DNA of 64,000 nucleotides from an uncultured Psychrobacter sp. (GTDB taxonomy: Bacteria > Pseudomonadota > Gammaproteobacteria > Pseudomonadales > Moraxellaceae), in contig NZ_CANMAH010000006.1 of NCBI RefSeq assembly GCF_947495825.1, positions 141,452 through 205,451 of the forward strand, written 5' to 3'. Position 1 is the stretch's first letter. Every line of letters starts with the position of its first letter. A program made the position numbers and the translations under genes. The notes under the pieces are model-generated. The model had not been told where the DNA came from, did not search any database, and saw only the letters and a list, made by a program, of their open reading frames with translations. Below are positions 54,468-62,558 of this stretch, one piece after another.

Positions 54468-55067
54468 ATGTGGAATGAACGTTACAGCAAACCAGAATAT
54501 GTTTTTGGTACAGAACCAAATGACTTTTTAAAAGAGCAGTTCCAGCGCATACCAGCAGGGGGACGCGTACTATGTTTGGCAGAAGGGGAAGGCAGAAACG
54601 CGGTATTTTTAGCTGAGCAAGGCTATCGAGTTACTGCCATGGACTTATCTGATGTGGGATTAAATAAAGCGTTAAAACTGGCCATTGATAGAGATGTCAC
54701 CATTACCACTCAAGTGGCCGATTTAGCGGATTATCAATTCGGTGAAAATGAATGGGATGGTATTGTCTCTATTTGGGCGCATATGCCTACAGACGTTCGC
54801 CAGCACATCCATACACAGATTGTCCCAGCGCTGAGACCAAACGGAGTATTTATCCTTGAAGCTTATACCGAGCAGCAACTGACCATGAATGCTGTTGGCG
54901 GCCCACCTGCTGCGCAAAAAGAGCGTTTTAACTCCCTTAAAAACTTACAGAACGAGCTTACAGAGTTAGAAGAAATCATTGGCGCTGAAAAACAGCGTAT
55001 GGTATCAGAAGGTAAGCACCATCAAGGTCTTAGTGCAGTGGTACAATTCGTAGGTAAGAAAAATTAA
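54468..55067 (+). CDS. class I SAM-dependent methyltransferase (TehB-like)
   Basis: This is a soluble methyltransferase of 199 aa. I start at the ATG at 54468, preceded by AAAAGGAAAG. An in-frame ATG at 54369 would add 33 hydrophobic residues not typical of the family. The MWNERYSKPEYVFGTEPNDF opening is shared with TehB-like and related small methyltransferases. Motif I is LCLAEGEGRNAVFLA (35-49), with the acidic SAM ligand D59 in VTAMDLSD. The substrate is unknown. It is monocistronic and convergent with the lysozyme-inhibitor gene. Confidence 0.85.
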   Translation: MWNERYSKPEYVFGTEPNDFLKEQFQRIPAGGRVLCLAEGEGRNAVFLAEQGYRVTAMDLSDVGLNKALKLAIDRDVTITTQVADLADYQFGENEWDGIVSIWAHMPTDVRQHIHTQIVPALRPNGVFILEAYTEQQLTMNAVGGPPAAQKERFNSLKNLQNELTELEEIIGAEKQRMVSEGKHHQGLSAVVQFVGKKN

Positions 55068-55107
55068 TAAGCGAGCAGTCTTTTTATTACTGTTTAAGGT
55101 AGAGCAC

Positions 55108-55143
55108 AAAAAACCCCACGTAATATATTACGTGGGGTTTTTT
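55108..55143. terminator. perfect 36-bp palindromic bidirectional terminator
   Basis: The two 18-nt halves are exact reverse complements (AAAAAACCCCACGTAATA and its complement), giving a GC-rich stem with A/T runs on both sides between convergent genes. Confidence 0.93.
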
Positions 55144-55177
55144 ACTGATTAATGGTAATGACTGTAATGATAACCTA

Positions 55178-55552
55178 TTAGATATTACAGTTCACGCTAT
55201 ATTGTTGACCATTGTCTGAGCTAATTGTCATAATGCCAAAGTCAGCTTTGGTCTGCCAGTCATAAGTCGTTTTAGGATTAACGTCATTGATGTAGCGAGC
55301 GCCAGAACCTGATACGGCTTGTTTCATCTCGATGTCTGCGTTATTTAAACCAACCTTCGGTAGGGTAACGTTAAGTTTTGCAGCTTGACCATCGACTGCA
55401 TAAGCGGCCGTCACAACGCCATCATCTTCACAAGTAAATGACTGTACCACTTGTTGCGTATTGGTAGTAGGGGCTGTCGTAGTGGTTGGGGCATTAGTTG
55501 CACATGCTCCTAGTAATACAGCAAAAGGCACAACGGCTAATAATTTTTTCAT
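55178..55552 (-). CDS. MliC/PliC-like lysozyme inhibitor lipoprotein
   Basis: This 124-aa predicted lipoprotein reads MKKLLAVVPFAVLLGAC with lipidated C17. I start at the ATG at 55552, after GAGGAATATT. An in-frame TTG four codons upstream is the longer reading. A Thr/Pro linker leads to a small beta domain. SFTCEDDG, a C-terminal cysteine (SVNCNI) and especially VSGSGARYIND followed by TYDWQTKAD resemble the MliC motif SASGARY...WSKGD, whose Ser and Lys contact c-type lysozyme. The function as inhibitor is inferred from that motif; a generic lipoprotein of the same fold is possible. Confidence 0.75.
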   Translation of the reverse strand: MKKLLAVVPFAVLLGACATNAPTTTTAPTTNTQQVVQSFTCEDDGVVTAAYAVDGQAAKLNVTLPKVGLNNADIEMKQAVSGSGARYINDVNPKTTYDWQTKADFGIMTISSDNGQQYSVNCNI

Positions 55553-55690
55553 AATATTCCTCAAGATTTTTGTTGTTTGAGATGTAAAGCAGTATGTTAC
55601 AAGTAATAAATTTATCTAACGTTATTGTTTGGCGTTAATATAGTATCTAAAGTGTTTCTGAGTGTTACGGGTCTGATAAGTTAAAAATAT

Positions 55691-56611
55691 TTATCTAACT
55701 GTCTTAGTTTGGGCAGGGAGTTTAGGTGTTTGTTTGGTCAAGACAAATACTGAAACAGCACCCAAAATTACTATGGTTGCGATGATGAAACGCAAGGTTA
55801 GTTGTTCAGACAAAAACAACACACCTGCGATGGCTGCTAATACTGGCACACAAAACTGTACAACCGCGGCTTGAGTGCTTTTTAATAAGGGCATGGCCAC
55901 ATACCAAAGGCTATAGCCAACGCCAGAAGTAATGGCGCCTGACATGCTTGCCAATACGGCACCTTCTGTACTAATACCTGTCAAATAATTCATTCCTACC
56001 AAAAACAATAAAGGAATAGCGACAAGGCTTCTAATAAAGTTAAAACCTGTAGCACGAAGCGGGGATACGCAAGCTTTGCCGCGTATACTATAAATACCCC
56101 ATGCGATACCGCTTATTGCCATAATCATCGCATCAAACAATGAGGGTACTGCTGCTGAAGGGAGCATTAAATAGACGAAACCTGCGAATGCGATAAAAAG
56201 AGCTACCCATTGTATAGTGCTTACTTGCTCTTTTTGATAAATGCCCCAGCCGATCATAGTAAGTTGAACGGCGGCAAACAAAATAAGCGCGCCAGTGCCA
56301 GTATCAAGCTCCACATAGGCGAACGAAAAGCAGAGCGCATAAATTACCAAGCTGAGACTGCTTAGCCAGCTGCCCTTATCTTTTAAAATAGTCTCTTTTA
56401 AAACATCTGTATCTTGATGAGGCGTACTTGGCTGCTGTAGACGACGCTGATGTACATTCATGATAATGGCCAAACAAACAGCACCACCCAATAAACGAAT
56501 AATAGTAAAGTTCCAAGGATCAATATAATCCCCAGCGAGCGCCATTCTACAAAGCAGAGAGTTTGCAGCAAAGGCTATTAAAGCAGTTAACGTATATAGC
56601 GTGGCTTTCAA
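55691..56611 (-). CDS. EamA/DMT family transporter
   Basis: This 306-aa membrane protein has ten predicted helices in two EamA repeats (about 1-140 and 150-290), opening MKATLYTLTALIAFAANSLL. A cytoplasmic Gln/His/Asp loop lies near residues 55-75. DMT members export amino acids, purines or other metabolites. The substrate cannot be inferred. It is transcribed away from the nicotinamide salvage genes by about 100 bp on the same strand, so could be co-transcribed. Confidence 0.88.
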   Translation of the reverse strand: MKATLYTLTALIAFAANSLLCRMALAGDYIDPWNFTIIRLLGGAVCLAIIMNVHQRRLQQPSTPHQDTDVLKETILKDKGSWLSSLSLVIYALCFSFAYVELDTGTGALILFAAVQLTMIGWGIYQKEQVSTIQWVALFIAFAGFVYLMLPSAAVPSLFDAMIMAISGIAWGIYSIRGKACVSPLRATGFNFIRSLVAIPLLFLVGMNYLTGISTEGAVLASMSGAITSGVGYSLWYVAMPLLKSTQAAVVQFCVPVLAAIAGVLFLSEQLTLRFIIATIVILGAVSVFVLTKQTPKLPAQTKTVR

Positions 56612-56706
56612 AAAAATTCCTAATAAACGAGAGTTTGAGTACAGAAATAGTAGGGTTAACGACTATTAAAATAAATTAATGGTTAATAAAATAGCCTAAG
56701 CAGAAA

Positions 56707-57333
56707 TCATAAATGCTTTAAATAATTATCCACTCGTCGAATTCGCTCATCTCTGTCCCCGCCGATACGTCTAAAACTTTTATTATATTTATTCAATTGA
56801 CTCTCAAAATAAGCACTAATCTCTTCACGCTCATACGGACTATCTCGCAAGTCATCAGCGACCCAAGGGATATCAACGTCTGTTAGCAGTATTAAATCAT
56901 AATGATGCGCCAGCGCGGCTTGTTTTAGCGCAAGAGGACAGTCGCCATAATACCAATTTGAATAAACCATTAGCTCAAACAAACTGGTATCACAAAATAG
57001 ATATTTTTGAGTGTCAGTAACAGTATCAATGTCAATGTCTAGGCGAGGTAGAAGATTTTGAGCCGCTTGCTGGGCTAGCGTATTCTCAAGTTTTATTTGA
57101 CCTTGGGCAATGGGTAATAAATCGTCCCAAGTGCACGTCATCTGCTCGTTATCCCATTTTTCTTGCAAATAAATACGCATATACTCTGGTACCCAAGGGC
57201 TACCAAAATGCGTTGCCAAATCACGACATAATGTGGTCTTGCCAGTGCTTTCTGCCCCTAAGATGGCAACTTTGATAACTGATTTATGCGTATGCTGCGT
57301 GAGATTGAATGCGGTAGCGTCGTTGCCATTCAT
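56707..57333 (-). CDS. NadR-type nicotinamide riboside kinase (AAA family ATP-binding protein)
   Basis: This 208-aa P-loop kinase resembles the C-terminal kinase domain of NadR. Walker A is GAESTGKTTL (26-35). WVPEYMRIYLQEKW is the conserved segment after it. The D-containing FCDTSLFELMVYSNWYYG matches the substrate-binding region of NadR kinases, and DIPWVADDLRDSPYER follows. There is no helix-turn-helix or adenylyltransferase domain. It overlaps pnuC by 50 bp in a conserved type of arrangement. PnuC imports nicotinamide riboside and this kinase would trap it as NMN. Confidence 0.85.
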   Translation of the reverse strand: MNGNDATAFNLTQHTHKSVIKVAILGAESTGKTTLCRDLATHFGSPWVPEYMRIYLQEKWDNEQMTCTWDDLLPIAQGQIKLENTLAQQAAQNLLPRLDIDIDTVTDTQKYLFCDTSLFELMVYSNWYYGDCPLALKQAALAHHYDLILLTDVDIPWVADDLRDSPYEREEISAYFESQLNKYNKSFRRIGGDRDERIRRVDNYLKHL

Positions 57334-57994
57334 AATAAGCCCAAACTGCGATGAGAGTGAACACTACGTATTGTAATGCGGTAAAGGTAAGGCCTTTATA
57401 AAAATATAATGGCACTGAAATCGCGTCGGCGACTATCCATAGTAGCCAATGCTCAATTTTACGGCTTGCCATAAGCCACATAGCCATTAAGAATAATGCT
57501 GTAGTCAGCATATCGGTATAATCAACCCAAGTAAATAAATGCAGACCTAATATTGCACCATCGAAGCTAAAACCGTTGTTAATCACAGGGCGGAAATAAT
57601 AAACCAGCGCCACAAAGCCAACTGTTCCAGCCGCCAATAGCGCCATTATTGGCATATCACTTGATTGAATATGCTCAATACTGATATCGTCTTGATTGGG
57701 ATTTTTGCTTCTACCTTTGACTGCCGCTTTGTTTTTTGACCAATTAAACCAGCCATACAAGCCCATTACTGTGTAATAAGCATTGATAAACATGTCACCA
57801 AATAGCTGCCATTCCCATAGCAAATACACAAAGATAGCAGTACTAATTAGGCCAATGGGAAAGACTAATACACTAAGCTTGCGGGCGAGCAATACACTGG
57901 CAACGCCAAAGATAACACCGATGATTTCTAGTATAATAAAGAGTGTAGGATAATCGGCATATTGTCCAAACAACCAAATAAAAAGACCTTTCAT
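57284..57994 (-). CDS. pnuC: nicotinamide riboside transporter PnuC
   Basis: This 236-aa membrane protein of the PnuC family has seven predicted helices. The YTVMGLYGWFNWSKNK block (near residue 80) and the WIVADAISVPLYFYKGLTFTA segment are family signatures; both contain substrate-contacting Trp and Asn residues. PnuC carries nicotinamide riboside by facilitated diffusion, driven by phosphorylation inside. The overlapping kinase gene supplies that step. Confidence 0.93.
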   Translation of the reverse strand: MKGLFIWLFGQYADYPTLFIILEIIGVIFGVASVLLARKLSVLVFPIGLISTAIFVYLLWEWQLFGDMFINAYYTVMGLYGWFNWSKNKAAVKGRSKNPNQDDISIEHIQSSDMPIMALLAAGTVGFVALVYYFRPVINNGFSFDGAILGLHLFTWVDYTDMLTTALFLMAMWLMASRKIEHWLLWIVADAISVPLYFYKGLTFTALQYVVFTLIAVWAYYEWQRRYRIQSHAAYA

Positions 57995-58262
57995 TATGTT
58001 CCTTAACTACTATCTTGCCAAAATTAAGTGCGTTTAAGTGAAGTTAATTATATAGTAGGTAGGCGTCAATAGCGCGAGCCTTTGCCGATTATTGACATGA
58101 AATTGATTATTTGTAACAAAGTATTAGAAAAATAATAATATTCAGGCATAATAAAGACATTGATTTTAAGTTTACAGTTATTCACCGAAATTAGACTTGC
58201 GCTATTTTCTCCCTTTTTATGCTTATTAATAAGCCAAATAGTAGTAGACAAGGAAGCTTATC

Positions 58263-59408
58263 ATGACGACTTGTATCACCGGTACTGGCCTGTATGTCCC
58301 TCCCTTTAGTATTAGTAATGAAGAGCTGGTAGAGTCATTTAACCAGTACGTTGACAATTATAACGAAGCGCATGCTGACGAGATAGCGAATGACACTATC
58401 CCGGCACTCCAGCATTCATCTGCTGAGTTTATCGAAAAAGTATCAGGCATTAAATCACGCTACGTGATGGAAAAAGACGGTATTTTGGACCCTGAAATCA
58501 TGGCGCCAGTGATTGCCTATCGTAACTTGGGCGAGGAGCTGTCTGTCATGGCGGAGATGGGGGCGGCAGCGCTCAAAGATGCACTTGCTGATGCAGGACT
58601 TGAAGCCAACGACTTAGACGGTATCATACTGGCTTGCTCAAACTTTCAGCGTACCTATCCTGCTGTTGCCATCGAGATTCAAAAAGAAATCGGCATGGTT
58701 GGTGGCTACGCTTATGATATGAACGTTGCCTGTAGTGCAGCCACTTTTGGTCTATCACAAGCGCATGGCTCTATCGTGTCAGGTCTTGCCAAACGTGTCG
58801 CTGTGGTCAACGTCGAGATTACCTCCGCGCATCTAAACTGGCGTAATCGTGACAGTCACTTTATCTTTGGTGATGTCGCAACTGCCTGTATCGTAGAAGA
58901 ACTGGATACGCCTAAAGGCTATGAGATTTTAAACAGTAAACTGTTTACCGAATTTTCAACCAACATTAAAAACGAATACGGCTTTATGGATCGCTCGGAG
59001 TTTTTGGCAGCCGAAACGCAAATGTATCCTGATATTAAGGAGCCAGTAACGGACAAGCTGTTTTTACAAAATGGTCGCAAAGTCTTCCGTGAAGTCTGTC
59101 CAAAGGTGTCTGAGGTCATTCTTGAGCATTTACAAGAAAATGATTTGGAACCTCAAGAAGTTAAGATGATGTGGTTACACCAAGCCAATGCCAATATGCT
59201 GGATCTTATTTTACGTACAGTAATGGGCAAAGAGGCGGATAAAGCTATCGTACCGAGCGTTATCGCTGAATTTGCTAATACCAGCTCATCTAGCCCTATG
59301 GTAGTTTTCCATCGTTATAAAGATGATCTAAAGTCTGGTGATTTGGGCGTGATTTGCTCATTTGGTGCTGGTTATTCTATCGGTTCAGTGCTAGTACGTA
59401 AGGTCTAA
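58263..59408 (+). CDS. FabH-like beta-ketoacyl-ACP synthase III
   Basis: This is a decarboxylating condensing enzyme of the thiolase fold (381 aa). The triad is C157 in NVACSAATFGLSQA, H in WLHQANANMLDL (near 304), and N in EFANTSSSSP (near 340). It is about 60 aa longer than E. coli FabH, and resembles the longer second FabH-type enzymes of Pseudomonas that condense medium-chain acyl-CoA with malonyl-ACP. No other fatty acid synthesis gene is adjacent, so it may be this shunt enzyme and not the main FabH. The ATG follows AAGGAAGCTTATC. Confidence 0.9.
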   Translation: MTTCITGTGLYVPPFSISNEELVESFNQYVDNYNEAHADEIANDTIPALQHSSAEFIEKVSGIKSRYVMEKDGILDPEIMAPVIAYRNLGEELSVMAEMGAAALKDALADAGLEANDLDGIILACSNFQRTYPAVAIEIQKEIGMVGGYAYDMNVACSAATFGLSQAHGSIVSGLAKRVAVVNVEITSAHLNWRNRDSHFIFGDVATACIVEELDTPKGYEILNSKLFTEFSTNIKNEYGFMDRSEFLAAETQMYPDIKEPVTDKLFLQNGRKVFREVCPKVSEVILEHLQENDLEPQEVKMMWLHQANANMLDLILRTVMGKEADKAIVPSVIAEFANTSSSSPMVVFHRYKDDLKSGDLGVICSFGAGYSIGSVLVRKV

Positions 59409-59446
59409 AGACAGTCTTTTTTTAATGGTCAAACCTTATAGTAAAC

Positions 59447-59478
59447 AAAATAGCCAAGAGCAGTCTTGGCTATTTTTT
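59447..59478 (+). terminator. rho-independent terminator after the FabH-like gene
   Basis: AAAATAGCCAAGA (59447-59459) pairs exactly with TCTTGGCTATTTT (59464-59476) around GCAG. Confidence 0.9.
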
Positions 59479-59571
59479 ATGGTTCAATTTTCGTCTTTCA
59501 AGCAAATTTAAAGTTATTTGACGTTATAAAGCCTAAGTTCAAGCAGTGATTTTAATTTCAGTGCAAAAATT

Positions 59572-59580
59572 TGCTATAAT
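59572..59580 (+). promoter_or_regulatory. extended -10 promoter of prfA
   Basis: TGCTATAAT is a perfect extended -10 element, 38 bp before the prfA ATG. The -35 position is weak, as expected with an extended -10. The same ten bases TTGCTATAAT recur upstream of dnaX. Confidence 0.6.
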
Positions 59581-59617
59581 CGCATTCTTATTCCCCTTAT
59601 TTATAAAAAGCCCTTTT

Positions 59618-60706
59618 ATGAAAGAATCCTTGCGCTTGCGCTTAGACCAGATGGTAGACCGCTATGAAGAGGTTACCGCCTTATTGTCCGATCCTAGTGT
59701 TATCAGCGATAATAATAAATTCCGTGAGCTGTCGGTTGAGCACAGTGATTTGATGGACATCACTACCTTATGGCAAAACTATCTACGAGCAGAAGGCGAT
59801 CAAGCCGATGCAGAGAGTATGCTAGCGGAAGCATCAGACCCAGAAATGAAAGAGATGATGCAGGATGAGATTGATAATGCCCGTCATACCATTGTAGAGA
59901 TGGAAGAGGCACTCAATGTCATGATGCTGCCAAAAGATCCCAATGATAAAGTTCCGGCGTTTTTGGAGATTCGTGCAGGTACTGGCGGTGATGAAGCCGC
60001 GATTTTCTCCGGTGACCTATTCCGTATGTATCAAAAGTACGCCCAAAATCAAGGTTGGACGGTAGAGGTGCTATCGGCCAATGAAGGTGAGCACGGCGGT
60101 TATAAAGAAATCATCACTCGGGTTTCGGGTACTGGAGTCTATGGTCGTCTCAAGTTTGAATCTGGTGCGCACCGTGTCCAACGTGTTCCTGAGACAGAAA
60201 GCCAAGGCCGCGTCCATACGTCGGCCTGTACAGTCGCTGTCATGCCTGAAGTTGAAATCGATGATAGCGTTGATCTTAATCCTGCTGATATCAAGATGGA
60301 CACTTACCGCTCAAGCGGTGCAGGCGGTCAGCACGTCAACACCACAGACTCTGCTGTACGTTTAACACATATTCCTACAGGTGTGGTGGCAGAATGTCAG
60401 CAAGAGCGTAGCCAACATAAAAACCGGGCAAAAGCGATGCAGATGCTCATCTCACGTATTCAACAAGCCAAAGTGCAAGAGCAGGTAGATACTGCAGATG
60501 AGATGCGCCGTGACTTGGTTGGTAGTGGTGATCGCTCAGAGCGTATTCGTACCTATAATTTTCCGCAGGGGCGTATGACTGATCATCGTATCAACCTAAC
60601 TTTATATAAGCTTGATTCCATCATGGAAGGCGACTTAGATGAGTTGCTTGACTCGTTACTACGTGAACATCAAGCGGACTTAATGGCTAGTATTGGCGGT
60701 GAGTAG
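59618..60706 (+). CDS. prfA: peptide chain release factor 1
   Basis: RF1 terminates translation at UAA and UAG (362 aa from the ATG at 59618). An upstream in-frame ATG would add 24 residues that overlap the promoter, so I reject it. The stop-codon recognition loop reads [20 protein letters not shown], with PET in the PxT position. The peptidyl-tRNA hydrolysis motif is GGQ (236-238) in [17 protein letters not shown]. The usual downstream prmC methylase gene is not next to it; lysS follows after about 130 bp. Confidence 0.96.
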   Translation: MKESLRLRLDQMVDRYEEVTALLSDPSVISDNNKFRELSVEHSDLMDITTLWQNYLRAEGDQADAESMLAEASDPEMKEMMQDEIDNARHTIVEMEEALNVMMLPKDPNDKVPAFLEIRAGTGGDEAAIFSGDLFRMYQKYAQNQGWTVEVLSANEGEHGGYKEIITRVSGTGVYGRLKFESGAHRVQRVPETESQGRVHTSACTVAVMPEVEIDDSVDLNPADIKMDTYRSSGAGGQHVNTTDSAVRLTHIPTGVVAECQQERSQHKNRAKAMQMLISRIQQAKVQEQVDTADEMRRDLVGSGDRSERIRTYNFPQGRMTDHRINLTLYKLDSIMEGDLDELLDSLLREHQADLMASIGGE

Positions 60707-60835
60707 CACCGGTATTAGCCCTTAATCATTATATAATAACTATCGTCTATGATTATGATAATTAGCAGGTTATCGTAGTGACAACTTTATTGTTTTAATG
60801 TGTGTATTTAATCATCCAACCATTTTGAGAGTGTT

Positions 60836-62371
60836 ATGTCAAAGCAAAGCAACCCAAACCAAGACCAAGCCCCGACTTTAGAAGAGGCCAACGAGCTTAT
60901 TGCGCAACTGCAAGCTAAACTTGATGATATCAGTGCTTCAGGTAAACAGCCGTATCCTAACCAGTTCAAACGCACAGATTATGCCAAAGATCTGCAAGCG
61001 GCCTTTGAGGGTGTGTCAAAGCAAGAGATTGAAGATAATGTTGCTAAGGGTGACAAAACACAGGTTCATGTGGCAGGTCGCGTGATGCTTAACCGTGGCT
61101 CGTTTATTGTTATTCAAGATATGACGGGTCGCATTCAGCTCTACGTCGCTCGTAAAGAGCTAGATGAAGAAACACGCGCTAGCATTAAATCGCTAGATTT
61201 AGGTGATATTGTTGGCGTCTCAGGTTATATCGGTCGCTCAGGAAAAGGCGATCTTTATGTCCATGTTGAAGAATTCCACTTATTGACCAAGTCACTACGT
61301 CCAATGCCAAATAAGTTTCATGGCTTGGCTGATGTAGAAGCGCGTTATCGTAATCGTCATCTTGATTTGATGACCAATGAGACAACTCGTGACACCTTTG
61401 TGATTCGCAGTCAAGTGATCAGCGGTATTCGACAGTTTATGTTGAATGAGCGTTTTATGGAAGTTGAAACGCCAATGATGCATCCTATTCCAGGTGGTGC
61501 TGTCGCGCGTCCATTTGTGACGCATCACAATGCATTGGACATGCCCTTATACTTGCGTATCGCGCCTGAGCTTTATCTAAAACGCTTGGTTGTGGGTGGT
61601 TTCGAAAAAGTATTTGAGATTAACCGCAGCTTTCGTAACGAAGGGGTATCCACGCGTCACAATCCTGAATTTACTATGATTGAGTTTTATCAGGCTTATG
61701 CTGATTATCATGATTTGATGGATTTGACTGAGCGTCTGTTTAATAAGCTTGCGTTGGATATTTTGGGCACGACTGAAATCACTTATCAAGAGGAGAGTAT
61801 CAGTCTAAAAGCACCGTTTGAACGCATAACTATGACTGAGGCTATCGAAAAATACGCTGAAGGCTTCGATATGGCACGTATCAATGATCGGGATTATTTA
61901 GTAGATTATGTGTCAAACACCCTCAAGCAGCCAGTAAAAGATGTCTTTGGTATCGGTAAATTGATTACTATCATCTTTGAAGAGACAGCAGAACATCAAT
62001 TACGTCAGCCAACTTTTATCACAGAATATCCAGCTGAGACGTCACCACTGGCGCGCCGTAACGATGATAATCCTGAAATTACGGATCGTTTTGAGCTGTT
62101 CATCGGTGGTCGTGAGCTGGCGAATGGTTTTAGCGAATTAAATGATCCAGCTGACCAAGCAGAACGCTTTCATGGCCAAGTGGCTGAAAAAGATGCTGGC
62201 GATGTAGAGGCGATGCATTTTGATGAAGAGTACATCGAAGCCTTGTCTTATGGTTTACCGCCGACAGCAGGTGAGGGTATCGGTATTGATCGCTTAGTGA
62301 TGTTATTTACTGACTCTGCTAGTATTCGTGATGTGATTTTATTTCCGCATATGCGCCGAAAAGCCGACTAA
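60836..62371 (+). CDS. lysS: lysyl-tRNA synthetase, class II
   Basis: This enzyme charges tRNA-Lys (511 aa, as in E. coli). The OB-fold anticodon domain is at about 70-160 ([20 protein letters not shown]). Class II motif 1 is near [20 protein letters not shown], motif 2 is [20 protein letters not shown], and motif 3 is [16 protein letters not shown]. The ending [14 protein letters not shown] is standard. The ATG at 60836 gives a normal N-terminus. A terminator-like hairpin follows, at the promoter of dnaX. Confidence 0.98.
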   Translation: MSKQSNPNQDQAPTLEEANELIAQLQAKLDDISASGKQPYPNQFKRTDYAKDLQAAFEGVSKQEIEDNVAKGDKTQVHVAGRVMLNRGSFIVIQDMTGRIQLYVARKELDEETRASIKSLDLGDIVGVSGYIGRSGKGDLYVHVEEFHLLTKSLRPMPNKFHGLADVEARYRNRHLDLMTNETTRDTFVIRSQVISGIRQFMLNERFMEVETPMMHPIPGGAVARPFVTHHNALDMPLYLRIAPELYLKRLVVGGFEKVFEINRSFRNEGVSTRHNPEFTMIEFYQAYADYHDLMDLTERLFNKLALDILGTTEITYQEESISLKAPFERITMTEAIEKYAEGFDMARINDRDYLVDYVSNTLKQPVKDVFGIGKLITIIFEETAEHQLRQPTFITEYPAETSPLARRNDDNPEITDRFELFIGGRELANGFSELNDPADQAERFHGQVAEKDAGDVEAMHFDEEYIEALSYGLPPTAGEGIGIDRLVMLFTDSASIRDVILFPHMRRKAD

Positions 62372-62466
62372 TGATTAAGCGTCATTTGATCAAAGCTTTT
62401 TAAACAATATTCTTGGTTAAGAATCTACTGACTAAGCGGCTGTTAAGTTATTTTTGAACCGGTAAG

Positions 62467-62492
62467 AAGCCAGACGAATGCGCTGGCTTTTT
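62467..62492 (+). terminator. lysS terminator hairpin overlapping the dnaX promoter
   Basis: AAGCCAG (62467-62473) pairs with CTGGCTT (62483-62489), with an inner CG/CG pair, then a T run. The T run merges into the extended -10 of dnaX. Confidence 0.65.
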
Positions 62493-62500
62493 GCTATAAT
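62492..62500 (+). promoter_or_regulatory. extended -10 promoter of dnaX
   Basis: TGCTATAAT lies 59 bp before the dnaX ATG and is identical to the prfA element. Its -35 region coincides with the terminator stem. Confidence 0.55.
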
Positions 62501-62558
62501 AAAGACTCAAAAAGCATACTCAATTCAGCATTTTACTCATTTGGCAAAATGGATAGCT

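Noticed and set aside
58066..58251. 61-aa minus-strand frame before the FabH-like gene
   Set aside because: AT-rich, no motif, and lies in a promoter region between divergent genes.
59546..59617. Upstream ATG for prfA
   Set aside because: The extra residues overlap the TGCTATAAT promoter and are not found in RF1.
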